From the NCBI RefSeq assembly GCF_000371785.1, contig NZ_AQUI01000002.1:2149276-2213275 (forward strand): 64,000 nucleotides of DNA, read 5' to 3'. The notes under the pieces are model-generated. The model was not told where the DNA came from. It was given only the letters and a program-made list of their open reading frames with translations, and did not search any database. A program made the translations under genes and the position numbers. The DNA is from Actinopolyspora halophila DSM 43834. GTDB lineage: Bacteria; Actinomycetota; Actinomycetes; Mycobacteriales; Pseudonocardiaceae. The stretch's first letter is position 1. Every line of letters starts with the position of its first letter. Positions 18,975 through 27,366 of this stretch are shown in pieces.

Positions 18975-19010
18975 ATCACATACCGTGTTCGTTTCGGTAC
19001 GTTTTGTGAT
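18975..19010. promoter_or_regulatory. Inverted repeat in the toxin-antitoxin promoter region
   Basis: ATCACATACCG (18975-18985) is mirrored by CGGTA (18995-18999) and TGTGAT (19005-19010), giving a nested inverted repeat 60-100 bases upstream of the antitoxin start in a conspicuously AT-rich patch. It is a candidate for autoregulation by the antitoxin. Confidence 0.4.
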
Positions 19011-19014
19011 TAGG

Positions 19015-19062
19015 GAAAGTGGACAACTTCCCACGAAGCGCGCGGCGAAGTCGTCCACTTTC
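19015..19062 (-). terminator. Hairpin downstream of the chitinase gene
   Basis: A 16-bp stem with one mismatch (19015-19030 against 19047-19062) begins 26 bases after the chitinase stop on the minus strand. There is no T-tract. Confidence 0.55.
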
Positions 19063-19087
19063 AACCGGACGGTGTCCCTCGCGGGGT

Positions 19088-20116
19088 TCAGCTGCTCGGC
19101 AATGTGTCCAGGTGGTCGGCGACGGTCCGGGAGAAGTTTCTCCCGTTGCTGACGTCCCAGTTGATCGACCACGTCATGACTCCGCTGACGGAGGGGTGCG
19201 CCTCTCCGGGAACGAAATCGCCGCAGTTGGTGCTCTCGCTCAGGCAGTCCAGCGCGTCGGTCACCACCGAGGGATCGACGTACCCGCTCCCCGCCGCGGA
19301 GGGCGATGCGGGCAGGCCGAGTGAGACCTGGTCAGCTCGCAGCGTGTCCAACAGGTTGCAGGCCTGGGCGGTGATGAAGTCGACGGATCCCTGGCTGTGG
19401 ATGTTTCCCTCGCAGCCGAACATCGAGCCGGAGTTGTAGTACTGGGTGTGCACCACGGTGATGATGTCGCTGAGATTGTTGATCAGCGGCATGTACGATC
19501 CGTCCGGCTGCACGTACAGCGTCTGCGGGGCCATGGTCAGGATGAAGTCCTGTCCGAAGTGCTGACGCAGTTGCCTGGCCGCGCTGGTCATCCCGGCCGT
19601 GTCGAAGTTGCTTTCCAGGTCGATGTCCAGCCCGTCCAGGTCGTAGTTCTCGATGATTCCGATCATCGAGTCCACGAAGTTGTTCACGCGCTGTTCGGTG
19701 CTCAGATCGAGTGAGCCCTTGGCTCCGCCTATCGACATCACGAAATCCGTTCCTTGGGATTTCTTGGTCGCGATGTCCGACTTGAGTTGGGCATCGGTGT
19801 AACCGCCGAGGGCGTTCGAAAGCTCGGAGTCCACATTGAATCGAACAGCTCCGGGACTTGTCGGGTCGCTCTGGGCGAACGCGAGCGCGACCAGGTCGTA
19901 ATCGGCGGGGACGTCGCTCATGCGCAGCGGTTCGGCGTTGTTGACGAAGTTCTGCCAGTAACCGGTGAGTTGGTGTTCGGGGAGGGCGGAACTGCCGAGC
20001 TTCGTGCTCTCGGGGGCGTCGTGTTCGGGGACGGTGGCCGCGGTTGCCGGTGCCGTGGCGAACGCCAGTGGGAAGGCGGCCACTGCCAGGGCGGCCGTGA
20101 TTCGGCGAAGGTGCAT
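19088..20116 (-). CDS. Secreted chitinase, glycoside hydrolase family 18
   Basis: A 342-residue secreted hydrolase of chitin or other GlcNAc polymers. A Sec signal peptide (MHLRRITAALAVAAFPLAFA, cleavage near ATAATV) precedes a single GH18 TIM barrel. The catalytic motif DGLDIDLE has the expected DxxDxDxE spacing with Glu as general acid. Upstream FVMSIGG is the second conserved strand; the later MAPQTLYVQ and HTQYYN strands match family substrate-binding regions. There is no carbohydrate-binding module. ATG 20116 has GGAGG 7 bases upstream. A DasR-type site 35 bases before the start suggests induction by GlcNAc-derived signals. Monocistronic. Confidence 0.93.
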   Translation of the reverse strand: MHLRRITAALAVAAFPLAFATAPATAATVPEHDAPESTKLGSSALPEHQLTGYWQNFVNNAEPLRMSDVPADYDLVALAFAQSDPTSPGAVRFNVDSELSNALGGYTDAQLKSDIATKKSQGTDFVMSIGGAKGSLDLSTEQRVNNFVDSMIGIIENYDLDGLDIDLESNFDTAGMTSAARQLRQHFGQDFILTMAPQTLYVQPDGSYMPLINNLSDIITVVHTQYYNSGSMFGCEGNIHSQGSVDFITAQACNLLDTLRADQVSLGLPASPSAAGSGYVDPSVVTDALDCLSESTNCGDFVPGEAHPSVSGVMTWSINWDVSNGRNFSRTVADHLDTLPSS

Positions 20117-20150
20117 CGATACCTCCGTGGTCGCTTTTCGAGATCCCCAA

Positions 20151-20166
20151 ACTGGACTAGACCAGT
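20151..20166. promoter_or_regulatory. DasR-responsive element (dre)-like palindrome
   Basis: ACTGGACTAGACCAGT differs at one position from the dre consensus ACTGGTCTAGACCAGT bound by the GntR regulator DasR in Streptomyces and relatives. It lies 35 bases upstream of the GH18 start, the expected place for DasR control of a chitinase. Confidence 0.75.
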
Positions 20167-20242
20167 TTTCGTGGTCAAGGGGGCGACGTGTTTTGACCAT
20201 CGCACGGGTTGACGACGGCCGGTCGAATCAGTTGACTGTCCG

Positions 20243-20258
20243 TACCGACTGGTCGGTC
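20243..20258. promoter_or_regulatory. Operator 1 (TACCG-N6-CGGT) before the acyl-CoA ligase gene
   Basis: TACCG ACTGGT CGGTC lies 17-32 bases before the ligase ATG. The core ACCGACTGGTCGGT also occurs at 24409-24422, and related sites lie at 23636-23651 and 29081-29108, so one regulator, probably the TetR at 23693, is likely to bind all four. Confidence 0.65.
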
Positions 20259-20274
20259 TCGCGGAGGTGTGTCG

Positions 20275-21939
20275 ATGTCCGGTGTTTACGACGAGCGTCC
20301 ATGGCTGGCTCGCTACGCCGAGGGGGAGCAGGGTGACATAGCCCCCCGGTACGGGGACATGATCTCCGTGCTGGAGGACACGCGCGGTCGCTTTCCGGAG
20401 CGCGTCGCCTTCACCTATTTCGAGACCGAGATCAGCTACCGCGAGCTGGACGAACTCGCCGACGCGCTGGCCACGTACCTCTCCGAGCGCGGAGTCGGCG
20501 GAGGGGATCGGGTCGCGCTCTACCTGCAGAACATCCCGCAGTTCGGGATCGCACTGCTCGCGAGCTGGAAGATCGGGGCCATCGTCGTACCGCTGAACCC
20601 GATGTACCGCAGTCACGAGCTGACCACCATCCTCGCCGACGCACAACCCTCCGCCGTCGTTTCCTCGGAGGACGGCTGGCACGACGTGCTCGCGGTCGTC
20701 CTCGCGGAGCGGAGCGTGCCCGTCGTGCTCACCACCAGCGAACTCGACTTCGCAGGCAGCGGCGAGGTCGCACCACTGCGGAAGTCGGCGCGCAGGCGTC
20801 CCGAGGAAACCGACGACCTCGTGGAGACGGTGCGAGCCCGGGAGGGGAGAAAGCCACAGCGCTCGCGCCTGCACCCGGACGACGTCGCGCTGCTCACCTA
20901 CACCTCGGGCACGGGAGGGGCGCCGAAGGGCGCGACGAACACGCACCGCAACATCAGCTTCAACACCCAGGCATTCACGCAACGGGCCGACGCCATGGGC
21001 GGAGGCATCATCGCGCTGGCACCGTTGTTCCACATAACGGGGTTGGTCTGTCAGCTGGGGGCGGTGCTCGCCCTGGGAGGCAGACTCGACCTGCTGTACC
21101 GGTTCGAACCGGACACGGTGCTCGAAGTGCTGCGGCGCCGGCGACCGCAGTACATGATCGGGCCCTCAACAGCCTATATCGCCCTGTTGGACCATCCGAG
21201 CGCCTCGGCGGAGGACTTCGCCTCTTTCGAGCAGGTGTACTCGGGAGGCGCCCCGCTGCCTGCAGCGCTGGTGGAGCGGTTCCGCTCCCGCTTCGGTCTC
21301 TACATCCGAAACGGCTACGGACTCACCGAGACGACGGCAACCGCGACCTCGGTCCCGCCGCACCTCGAAGCCCCGGTGGACGAGGCGACCGGCACGATCA
21401 GCGTCGGGATCCCGACTTTCAACTGCGTGCTGAGCGTGGTCGACGACGACGGACGGGAGCTGTCCGTCGGTTCGACCGGGGAGATCGTCGTCGAAGGGCC
21501 GATGGTGGTACCGGCCTACTGGAACAGCCCGGAGCGGACGGCGGAAGGAATCCCGCAAGGACGACTTCACACCGGTGACATCGGATTCATGGACGAGGAC
21601 GGTTGGTTCTACGTCGTCGACCGGAAGAAGGACATGATCAACGCCTCCGGGTTCAAGGTGTGGCCGCGCGAGGTGGAGGACGTGCTCTACAGCCACCCCG
21701 CGGTGCGGGAGGCGGCCGTCGTCGGGGCCCCCGACTCCTACAGGGGCGAGACGGTCAAGGCATACGTCAGTCTCGTCGCCGGTGGTCACGCCACCGAGAC
21801 GGAACTCGCGCAGCACTGTGAACAGCGCCTGGCGGCGTACAAGTACCCGCGGGAGATAGTGCTCGTCGACGAACTCCCGAAGACGGCAACGGGCAAGATC
21901 CTGCGACGCCGTCTTCGGGAGGAGGCGAGTGACGAGTGA
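20275..21939 (+). CDS. Acyl-CoA ligase (AMP-dependent, ANL superfamily)
   Basis: A 554-residue adenylate-forming ligase that activates a carboxylic acid with ATP and couples it to CoA. It has the phosphate-binding loop YTSGTGGAPKGA (~residue 205), A5 motif NGYGLTETTA (~345), hinge DRKKDMINASGFKVWPRE (~445) and the catalytic lysine in LPKTATGKILRRRL at the C-terminus. It is of medium/long-chain or 4-hydroxyacid (LvaE-like) type; the substrate cannot be read from sequence. ATG 20275 is set by GGAGG 7 bases upstream. It starts the ligase-SDR-SDR unit behind operator 1 and probably supplies the CoA thioester for the enzymes encoded at 25618-29074. Confidence 0.92.
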   Translation: MSGVYDERPWLARYAEGEQGDIAPRYGDMISVLEDTRGRFPERVAFTYFETEISYRELDELADALATYLSERGVGGGDRVALYLQNIPQFGIALLASWKIGAIVVPLNPMYRSHELTTILADAQPSAVVSSEDGWHDVLAVVLAERSVPVVLTTSELDFAGSGEVAPLRKSARRRPEETDDLVETVRAREGRKPQRSRLHPDDVALLTYTSGTGGAPKGATNTHRNISFNTQAFTQRADAMGGGIIALAPLFHITGLVCQLGAVLALGGRLDLLYRFEPDTVLEVLRRRRPQYMIGPSTAYIALLDHPSASAEDFASFEQVYSGGAPLPAALVERFRSRFGLYIRNGYGLTETTATATSVPPHLEAPVDEATGTISVGIPTFNCVLSVVDDDGRELSVGSTGEIVVEGPMVVPAYWNSPERTAEGIPQGRLHTGDIGFMDEDGWFYVVDRKKDMINASGFKVWPREVEDVLYSHPAVREAAVVGAPDSYRGETVKAYVSLVAGGHATETELAQHCEQRLAAYKYPREIVLVDELPKTATGKILRRRLREEASDE

Positions 21940-21961
21940 GCACAACGACGGAAGGAAGTCG

Positions 21962-22717
21962 ATGAGCAAGCGGTTCGACGGCCGCGTGGCGATCGTCACC
22001 GGGTCCAGCCGGGGAATCGGGTTCGGCATAGCGCAGCGTCTCGTGGAGGAAGGGACGCGGGTGTGCCTCACGGCCCGCAAGAGCGAAGCGCTGGAGGAGG
22101 CCGTCCGTGAGCTCGGTGGTTCCGAGCACGCGATCGCGGTCGCGGGCAAGGCCGACGACAGCGAGCACCAGGCCGAGACGGTGTCCCGCACCCTGGAGGC
22201 TTTCGGTCGGATCGACATGCTGGTCAACAACACCGGCATCAATCCGGCCTACGGCCCGCTGATCGAGCTCGACCACGGAGTCGCCCGCAAGACCTTCGAG
22301 GTAAACGTCCTGGGGGCGCTGGCGTGGACCCAGCTGGTCCATCGGGAGTGGATGGCCGAGCACGGCGGTTCCGTGCTCAACGTGTCCTCGGTGGCCGGTT
22401 CGGGCCCCGCGCCGGGCATCGGTTACTACGGTGCGACCAAGGCGATGCTGAGTCACATGACCCGTGAGCTCGCGGTCGAGCTGGGGCCCGACGTGCGGGT
22501 GAACGGAGTCGCCCCCGCCGTGGTCAAGACGCAGTTCGCCACTGCCCTGTACGAGAACAACGAGGAGGAGATCTCGGGGCAGTACCCGATGCGCAGGCTC
22601 GGTGTGCCCTCCGATGTGGCGGGGGCAGCCGCCTATCTGCTCTCCGACGAGGCCTCCTGGGTGACCGGCCAGATCCTGACTCTGGACGGCGGAGTGACGC
22701 TCACCGGTGGGATGTGA
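21962..22717 (+). CDS. Short-chain dehydrogenase/reductase (FabG-like)
   Basis: A 251-residue classical SDR. The cofactor motif TGSSRGIG starts at residue ~13, NNTG replaces the usual NNAG, the catalytic Ser lies in NVSSVAG, and YYGATK gives the Tyr-Lys pair. The C-terminus DGGVTLTGGM is like FabG/LvaD-type reductases. It would interconvert an oxo and a hydroxy acyl-CoA, for example reducing a 4-oxoacyl-CoA or oxidising a 3-hydroxyacyl-CoA. ATG 21962 follows GGAAGGAAG; the gene lies 22 bases after the ligase and is co-transcribed with it. Confidence 0.9.
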   Translation: MSKRFDGRVAIVTGSSRGIGFGIAQRLVEEGTRVCLTARKSEALEEAVRELGGSEHAIAVAGKADDSEHQAETVSRTLEAFGRIDMLVNNTGINPAYGPLIELDHGVARKTFEVNVLGALAWTQLVHREWMAEHGGSVLNVSSVAGSGPAPGIGYYGATKAMLSHMTRELAVELGPDVRVNGVAPAVVKTQFATALYENNEEEISGQYPMRRLGVPSDVAGAAAYLLSDEASWVTGQILTLDGGVTLTGGM

Positions 22718-22759
22718 TCCGCGGTGGTCGGCACGGAAGGGGAGAACGGCGGTACCGGT

Positions 22760-23530
22760 ATGCGACTCGACGGTTCCGTGGCGGTGGTGACCGGCGCGGG
22801 CAACGGCATAGGCGCGGCAATGAGCCGTGAGTTCGCGGCGCGGGGAGCGCACGTGGTGGTGAACGACATCGATGGTCACGCGGTCGAAAGCGTGGCGGCG
22901 GAAATCGGTGGTACCGCCGCGGCGGGAGACGCCGCCGGTGAGGCGGGAGCACGGGAGCTCGTGTCCCGGGCTCTGGGCGAGCACGGGCGCATAGATCTGT
23001 TCTGCGCCAATGCCGGGGTCGCCACGGCCGGCGGGCCGGAGGCTCCCGAGGAGGACTGGGACCACGCCTGGCAACTCAACGTGATGGCACACGTGCGTGC
23101 GGCTCGTGCCGTGTTGCCGCACTGGCTCGAGACGGGTGGTGGGCACTTCCTGGCCACGGTTTCCGCGGCGGGTTTGCTGACCATGCTCGGGGCCGCGCCC
23201 TACTCGGTGACCAAGCACGCGGCCCTCGGTTTCGCCGAGTGGCTCGCGGTGACCTACGCCGACAGGGGAGTCACCGCACAGGCGCTGTGCCCGCAGGGTG
23301 TACGCACCGGGATGTTGGCCGGGAGCGGGGAAGCCGGGCAGCGGCTGCTGGCGGAGGACGCGCTGGAACCCGGGCACGTCGCGGAGGTGGTCGCCGACTC
23401 CCTCGGCGGGGACTTCCTGATACTGCCGCATCCGGAGGTCGCGGAGCGCTACGCGCGTCGCGCGGCTGATCCGGACCGTTGGCTCGCCGGGATGAGTTCG
23501 CTGCGGCGGCAGGTCGAGCAGCACGGTTAG
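22760..23530 (+). CDS. Short-chain dehydrogenase/reductase
   Basis: A 256-residue classical SDR, distinct from its upstream neighbour. It has TGAGNGIGAAMS as cofactor loop, CANAGVATAGG, catalytic Ser region ATVSAAGLL, and YSVTKHA as active-site Tyr/Lys. An Asp after the second strand (VVNDID) suggests NAD(H) rather than NADP(H). ATG 22760 is where the family begins; an in-frame GTG at 22724 would add 12 Gly/Glu-rich residues and cannot be excluded. It is the third gene of the operator-1 transcript. It may carry out the second redox step of the pathway, although that assignment is inference. Confidence 0.87.
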   Translation: MRLDGSVAVVTGAGNGIGAAMSREFAARGAHVVVNDIDGHAVESVAAEIGGTAAAGDAAGEAGARELVSRALGEHGRIDLFCANAGVATAGGPEAPEEDWDHAWQLNVMAHVRAARAVLPHWLETGGGHFLATVSAAGLLTMLGAAPYSVTKHAALGFAEWLAVTYADRGVTAQALCPQGVRTGMLAGSGEAGQRLLAEDALEPGHVAEVVADSLGGDFLILPHPEVAERYARRAADPDRWLAGMSSLRRQVEQHG

Positions 23531-23635
23531 AGAGTTCCGCGGCGCCGAGTCCGGCAGGCGGCACGGGGACATGCCGGAGGGAACGCTGCCGACCGGAGGC
23601 ACCGCGTTCCGCCGGGCATCGGCCGGTCGGTGGAG

Positions 23636-23651
23636 GACCGACCGGTCGGTA
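23636..23651. promoter_or_regulatory. Operator 2, before the tetR gene
   Basis: ACCGACCGGTCGGT (23637-23650) is a perfect palindrome 43 bases upstream of the TetR start and matches the core of the other three sites, consistent with autoregulation. Confidence 0.65.
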
Positions 23652-23692
23652 CCCTGGAACAGTTCGACCGAGCCGAGGAACGGGGAGGAAAG

Positions 23693-24343
23693 ATGGCGCC
23701 GGGATCATCCACCGGCGGGGCGGAGGATCCCGCTGCGCAGGTGTCGGAGAGCGAGTCGGAGCAGGAGCCGGTGCCGCAGCGGCTGTTGACGGCTGCGACC
23801 CGGCTGTTCGCCGAGAGGGGGTTCGAGACCACCTCCGTTCAGGAGATCGTGGACGCCGCCGGGGTGACCAAGGGAGCCATGTACCACTACTTCGGCTCCA
23901 AGGACGATCTGCTCTACGAGATCTACGCGCGGGTTCTGCGGGTGCAGACCGCGCGGATGGAGCGGGCCGTCGACAGCGCGGAATCGGTCCAGCAGCGCCT
24001 GCGGGCCGTGGCGATCGACGTTGTGATCACCACTGTCACGCACCTGGACGACACGGTGATCTTCTTTCGTTCGATGCATCTGCTGCATCCGGACAAGCAG
24101 GCCGAGGTGCGCGCACAGCGGCGGCACTACCACGAGCGCGTGCGTCAGCTGATCGAGGAAGGGCAGTCCGCGGGGGTTTTCCGGAGCGACCGCTCGGCCG
24201 AGCTCGTGGTCGACTTCTTCTTCGGGGCGGTGCACCATCTCGGCTCCTGGTACCGCAGGGACGGTCCGATGAGCGGTCAGCAGGTGGGTGAGCAGTTCGC
24301 GGATCTGCTGCTGGACGCGCTGCGGCCGGAACCCTCCGGGTGA
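23693..24343 (+). CDS. TetR family transcriptional regulator of the acyl-CoA cluster
   Basis: A 216-residue TetR-family repressor. The DNA-binding domain spans ~residues 25-75 (LLTAATRLFAERGFETTSVQEIV...GAMYHYFGSKDDLLYEI). The C-terminal ligand domain is all-helical and resembles FadR/KstR-type lipid regulators only in general layout. ATG 23693 has GGGAGGAAAG immediately upstream; an in-frame GTG at 23630 would read through operator 2. Because it lies inside the set of four related operators and has one itself, it is the likely repressor of all four units, released by an acyl-CoA or related metabolite (inference). Confidence 0.9.
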   Translation: MAPGSSTGGAEDPAAQVSESESEQEPVPQRLLTAATRLFAERGFETTSVQEIVDAAGVTKGAMYHYFGSKDDLLYEIYARVLRVQTARMERAVDSAESVQQRLRAVAIDVVITTVTHLDDTVIFFRSMHLLHPDKQAEVRAQRRHYHERVRQLIEEGQSAGVFRSDRSAELVVDFFFGAVHHLGSWYRRDGPMSGQQVGEQFADLLLDALRPEPSG

Positions 24344-24406
24344 TCCGGAGATCGCGAGTCCGCGGAGCTCTCCCGCGGGTGTACAGCGCGATGTGGAAGC
24401 ACTAGC

Positions 24407-24424
24407 ATACCGACTGGTCGGTAT
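24407..24424. promoter_or_regulatory. Operator 3, before the quinone-oxidoreductase-like gene
   Basis: ATACCGACTGGTCGGTAT has 8-bp perfect arms around a central TG and lies 72 bases upstream of the oxidoreductase GTG. Its ATACCG-N6-CGGTAT layout is identical to operator 4 at 29086-29103. Confidence 0.7.
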
Positions 24425-24495
24425 ATCCAATTGTGGCAATTGCGTCCTCTCCCGCGGAGCTCTCACCGCGGCGGGAGGGAGTACGGAGGTGTGCT

Positions 24496-25482
24496 GTGCG
24501 GGCATTGCGAGTCACCGAACTGGGCAAGCCGTACGAAGTGCTCGAACTGGCCCGGACCGAGGTCCCCGAACCGGGGGCCGACCAGGTCGCCGTGCGTGTG
24601 ACGGCGAGTCCGGTGAATTTTCCCGACGTGCTGATGTGCCAGGGGAAGTACCAGGTCAAGCCCGATCCGCCGTTCACCCCGGGAGTCGAGCTGTGCGGCG
24701 AGGTGGTCGCCACGGGTTCCGAGGTGACCGGACTGGCGAACGGGGACAGAGTGATCGGGGCGGGTGCGGTGCCCGACGGAGGGTTCGCGGAGTACGCCCT
24801 GATGGAAGCCGGACGGACCTTCCACGCCCCGGAGGCCCTCGCCGATGCCGAGGCGGCTTCCCTGTTCATCGGTTACCAGACGGGTTGGTTCGGTCTGCAC
24901 CGGCGAGCCGGACTGCGCTCCGGTGAGACGCTGCTCGTGCACGCCGCCTCCGGGGGCGTGGGCAGCGCGGCGATACAGCTCGGCAGGGCCGCGGGCGCCA
25001 CCGTGATCGGCGTGGCGGGTGGCCGGGAAAAGGCCGAGGTGGCCCGCGAGCTGGGCGCGCACGTGGTCGTGGACCGGCACACCGAGGACTTCGTCCGCGT
25101 GGTCAAGGAAACCACCGGAGGCAAGGGAGCCGACGTCGTCTACGATCCTGTCGGAGGCGACACCTACAGTCGCTCGACCAAGTGCGTCGCCTTCGAAGGG
25201 CGCATCCTGGTGATCGGATTCGCGAGCGGGGACATCCCGACACCGGCGCTGAACCACGCTCTGATCAAGAATTACTCGATCGTGGGATTGCATTGGGGCC
25301 TGTACAACGAGCGGGATCCACGTGCGGTGCGTGAGGCCCACGAGGACCTGGCTCGTATGGCCACGGCCGGAGAAATCGATCCGCTGGTCAGCGAGCGGGT
25401 CGGACTCGAGGAGCTGCCCGCGGCCGCGCAGCGGGTTGCCGACGGGCACACCGTGGGACGTGTGGTTTACACGAGCACGTGA
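24496..25482 (+). CDS. Zinc-independent MDR/quinone oxidoreductase family protein
   Basis: A 328-residue medium-chain dehydrogenase/reductase of the NADPH:quinone oxidoreductase (Qor) branch. The GroES-like half contains VNFPDVLMCQGKY and TPGVELCGEVVATG; the nucleotide fold contains VHAASGGVGSAAIQLGRAAGATVIG. Zinc ligands are absent, as expected for Qor/enoyl-reductase types. It would reduce an alpha,beta-unsaturated carbonyl or quinone with NADPH. GTG 24496 has GGAGG 6 bases upstream. It is a single-gene unit behind operator 3 and may reduce enoyl intermediates of the co-regulated acyl-CoA pathway, though this is inference. Confidence 0.9.
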   Translation: MRALRVTELGKPYEVLELARTEVPEPGADQVAVRVTASPVNFPDVLMCQGKYQVKPDPPFTPGVELCGEVVATGSEVTGLANGDRVIGAGAVPDGGFAEYALMEAGRTFHAPEALADAEAASLFIGYQTGWFGLHRRAGLRSGETLLVHAASGGVGSAAIQLGRAAGATVIGVAGGREKAEVARELGAHVVVDRHTEDFVRVVKETTGGKGADVVYDPVGGDTYSRSTKCVAFEGRILVIGFASGDIPTPALNHALIKNYSIVGLHWGLYNERDPRAVREAHEDLARMATAGEIDPLVSERVGLEELPAAAQRVADGHTVGRVVYTST

Positions 25483-25559
25483 TCGTCGGGAGATCACCGA
25501 CTCGGTCCGCGCGGACGTTCACTCGACGGAACCTCCGCGAACGGGCGGTCGGCGAACGC

Positions 25560-25601
25560 GGAACGGCTCCCCGGCCGTGGATTCGGCCGGGGAGCCGTTC
25601 C
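25560..25601. terminator. Bidirectional hairpin terminator
   Basis: A perfect 18-bp stem (25560-25577 with 25584-25601, loop TGGATT) lies between the converging oxidoreductase and MaoC genes. No T-tract. Confidence 0.75.
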
Positions 25602-25617
25602 GTGCGGGAAGCCGCGA

Positions 25618-26070
25618 TCAGAACATCACCCGGGAGAGGACCTCGGCCACGCAGGCGGGTTTGGCCGCGCCCTCGATCTCCACGGTGGTGTTCAGGGTCA
25701 GCTGCAGCGCTTCACCGCTCTCCGCGACGTCGGCCAGTTCGGAACTGGCGCGCACCCTGCTGTCGACCTGAACCGGAGTGGGGAAGCGCACCTTGTTCAA
25801 CCCGTAGTTGATCAGCATGCGCGCGCCCTCGAAGCCGTATATCTGCGCGTTGAGCGCGCTGACCATGCTCAGCGTCAGGAACCCGTGGGCGATGGTGGTT
25901 CCGAACGGCCCCTCGGCCGCCCGTTGCGCGTCGACGTGGATCCACTGGTGATCTCCGGTCGCCTCGGCGAACTGGTCGATCATCCGCTGTGTGATAGTCC
26001 ACCACTGGCTGGTGCCCAGCGTCGTTCCCCGAGCCGAGTACAACTGCTCCGCGTTGGCGAATACGGGCAT
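25618..26070 (-). CDS. MaoC-like enoyl-CoA hydratase
   Basis: A 150-residue hot-dog-fold protein with the hydratase-2 motif FAEATGDHQWIHVD (catalytic Asp and His) followed by GPFGTTIAHGFLTLSM, typical of single-domain R-specific enoyl-CoA hydratases. It would hydrate a 2-enoyl-CoA to the (R)-3-hydroxyacyl-CoA, i.e. the step after phosphate elimination by the upstream acyl-CoA dehydrogenase. ATG 26070 has GGAAGG 5 bases upstream. It is the last gene of the HAD-APH-ACAD-MaoC operon, 90 bases after the ACAD stop. Confidence 0.9.
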   Translation of the reverse strand: MPVFANAEQLYSARGTTLGTSQWWTITQRMIDQFAEATGDHQWIHVDAQRAAEGPFGTTIAHGFLTLSMVSALNAQIYGFEGARMLINYGLNKVRFPTPVQVDSRVRASSELADVAESGEALQLTLNTTVEIEGAAKPACVAEVLSRVMF

Positions 26071-26160
26071 GCTCACCTTCCTGGTTCGGTGCTTTTCGGA
26101 CGTTCCCCTCGGTTCATCGGGGACGCCGTGCTGTTCTTACCGGTTGTGGGCGTGGATTCG

Positions 26161-27366
26161 TCACCGGTGCTTCGACAGCTCGCGACGGGCCAACGAGCGG
26201 CGGTGAACCTCGTCGGGCCCGTCCACGATGTGCAGGGTCCGAGCGTGGGCGTACAGATTGGCGAGCGGAGTGTCCTGGCTGACTCCCGCTCCACCGTGCG
26301 CCTGAATGGCACGGTCGATCACCGTGGTCGCCATCTCGGGGACCGAGACCTTGATGGCCTGGATCTCGGTGTGCGCTCCGCGGTTGCCCACCGTGTCCAT
26401 CAACCAGGCCGTCTTGAGCACCAACTGGCGCACCGATTCGATCCGCACCCGTGCGTCGGCGATCCAGTGCTGGACCATGCCCTGGTCGGCGAGCGGCCTT
26501 CCGAAGGCCTCCCGGTGGACGACCCGCCGACACATGAGTTCCAGCGCGCGTTCGGCCATGCCGATGGCACGCATGCAGTGGTGTATCCGGCCGGGCCCCA
26601 GGCGTGCCTGCGCGATGGTGAATCCCTCGCCCTCGCCGGAGATGATGTTGGCAGCCGGGACCCGGACCTCGTCGAAGTCGATCTCGGCGTGTCCACCGTG
26701 GTCCCCGTCGGAATAGCCGAACACGCTCATACCGCGGCGAATGTCGACCCCGGGGGTGTCGACCGGGACGAGCACCATGCTCTGCTGACGATGCCGTTCG
26801 GCCTCCGGGTCGGTCTTGCCCATGACGATCAGAATCCGGCAGGCCGGATTCATCGCACCGGAGGACCACCATTTGCGGCCGGTGATGACGTATTCGTCGC
26901 CCTCGCGGCGGATACGGGTCGCTATGTTCGTGGCGTCCGAGGAGGCGACCTCCGGTTCGGTCATGCAGAAAGCGGAACGGATCTCGCCGTTCAGCAGCGG
27001 GGTGAGCCACTGCTCGCGCTGTCGCTGGTCACCGAACATGGACAGCACTTCCATGTTGCCCGTGTCCGGTGCTGCGCAGTTCAGCGCGGGCGGGGCCAGA
27101 TGGGGGCTGCGTCCGGTGATCTCGGCGAGGGGGGCGTACTGCAGGTTGGTGAGCCCCGCTCCGTGCTCACCGGGCAGGAAGAGGTTCCACAGTCCCCTGG
27201 AACGCGCCTCCCGTTTGAGCTCCTCCACGACCCCGGGGACTTCCCAGGGCGAGGAGGAGTCCGCCTGGCGCTCGAGCTCCTCCTCCGCGGGGAACACGCG
27301 GTCGTTCATGAAGGACTCGAGTTCCGAACGCATGCTCTCGGTTCGTTCGTCGAAAGCAAAATCCAT
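26161..27366 (-). CDS. Acyl-CoA dehydrogenase of the ACAD10/ACAD11 type
   Basis: A 401-residue acyl-CoA dehydrogenase. It shows [17 protein letters not shown] (flavin/substrate loop), the [11 protein letters not shown] strand, [20 protein letters not shown], and ends with [19 protein letters not shown]. In ordinary family members the catalytic base is the Glu of EG-T-x-I; here the aligned residue is Asp382 (DGPDEVH), as in human ACAD10/ACAD11. Those enzymes, and LvaC of the levulinate pathway, act on 4-phosphoacyl-CoA and eliminate phosphate to give an enoyl-CoA. Its ATG overlaps the stop of the kinase gene (TAATG), so the two are translationally coupled. Confidence 0.9.
   Translation of the reverse strand: MDFAFDERTESMRSELESFMNDRVFPAEEELERQADSSSPWEVPGVVEELKREARSRGLWNLFLPGEHGAGLTNLQYAPLAEITGRSPHLAPPALNCAAPDTGNMEVLSMFGDQRQREQWLTPLLNGEIRSAFCMTEPEVASSDATNIATRIRREGDEYVITGRKWWSSGAMNPACRILIVMGKTDPEAERHRQQSMVLVPVDTPGVDIRRGMSVFGYSDGDHGGHAEIDFDEVRVPAANIISGEGEGFTIAQARLGPGRIHHCMRAIGMAERALELMCRRVVHREAFGRPLADQGMVQHWIADARVRIESVRQLVLKTAWLMDTVGNRGAHTEIQAIKVSVPEMATTVIDRAIQAHGGAGVSQDTPLANLYAHARTLHIVDGPDEVHRRSLARRELSKHR

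Noticed and set aside
21767-23602. 611-codon minus-strand frame over the two SDR genes
   Set aside because: His/Arg/Gly-rich composition without any domain; antisense shadow of SDRs with intact YxxxK motifs.
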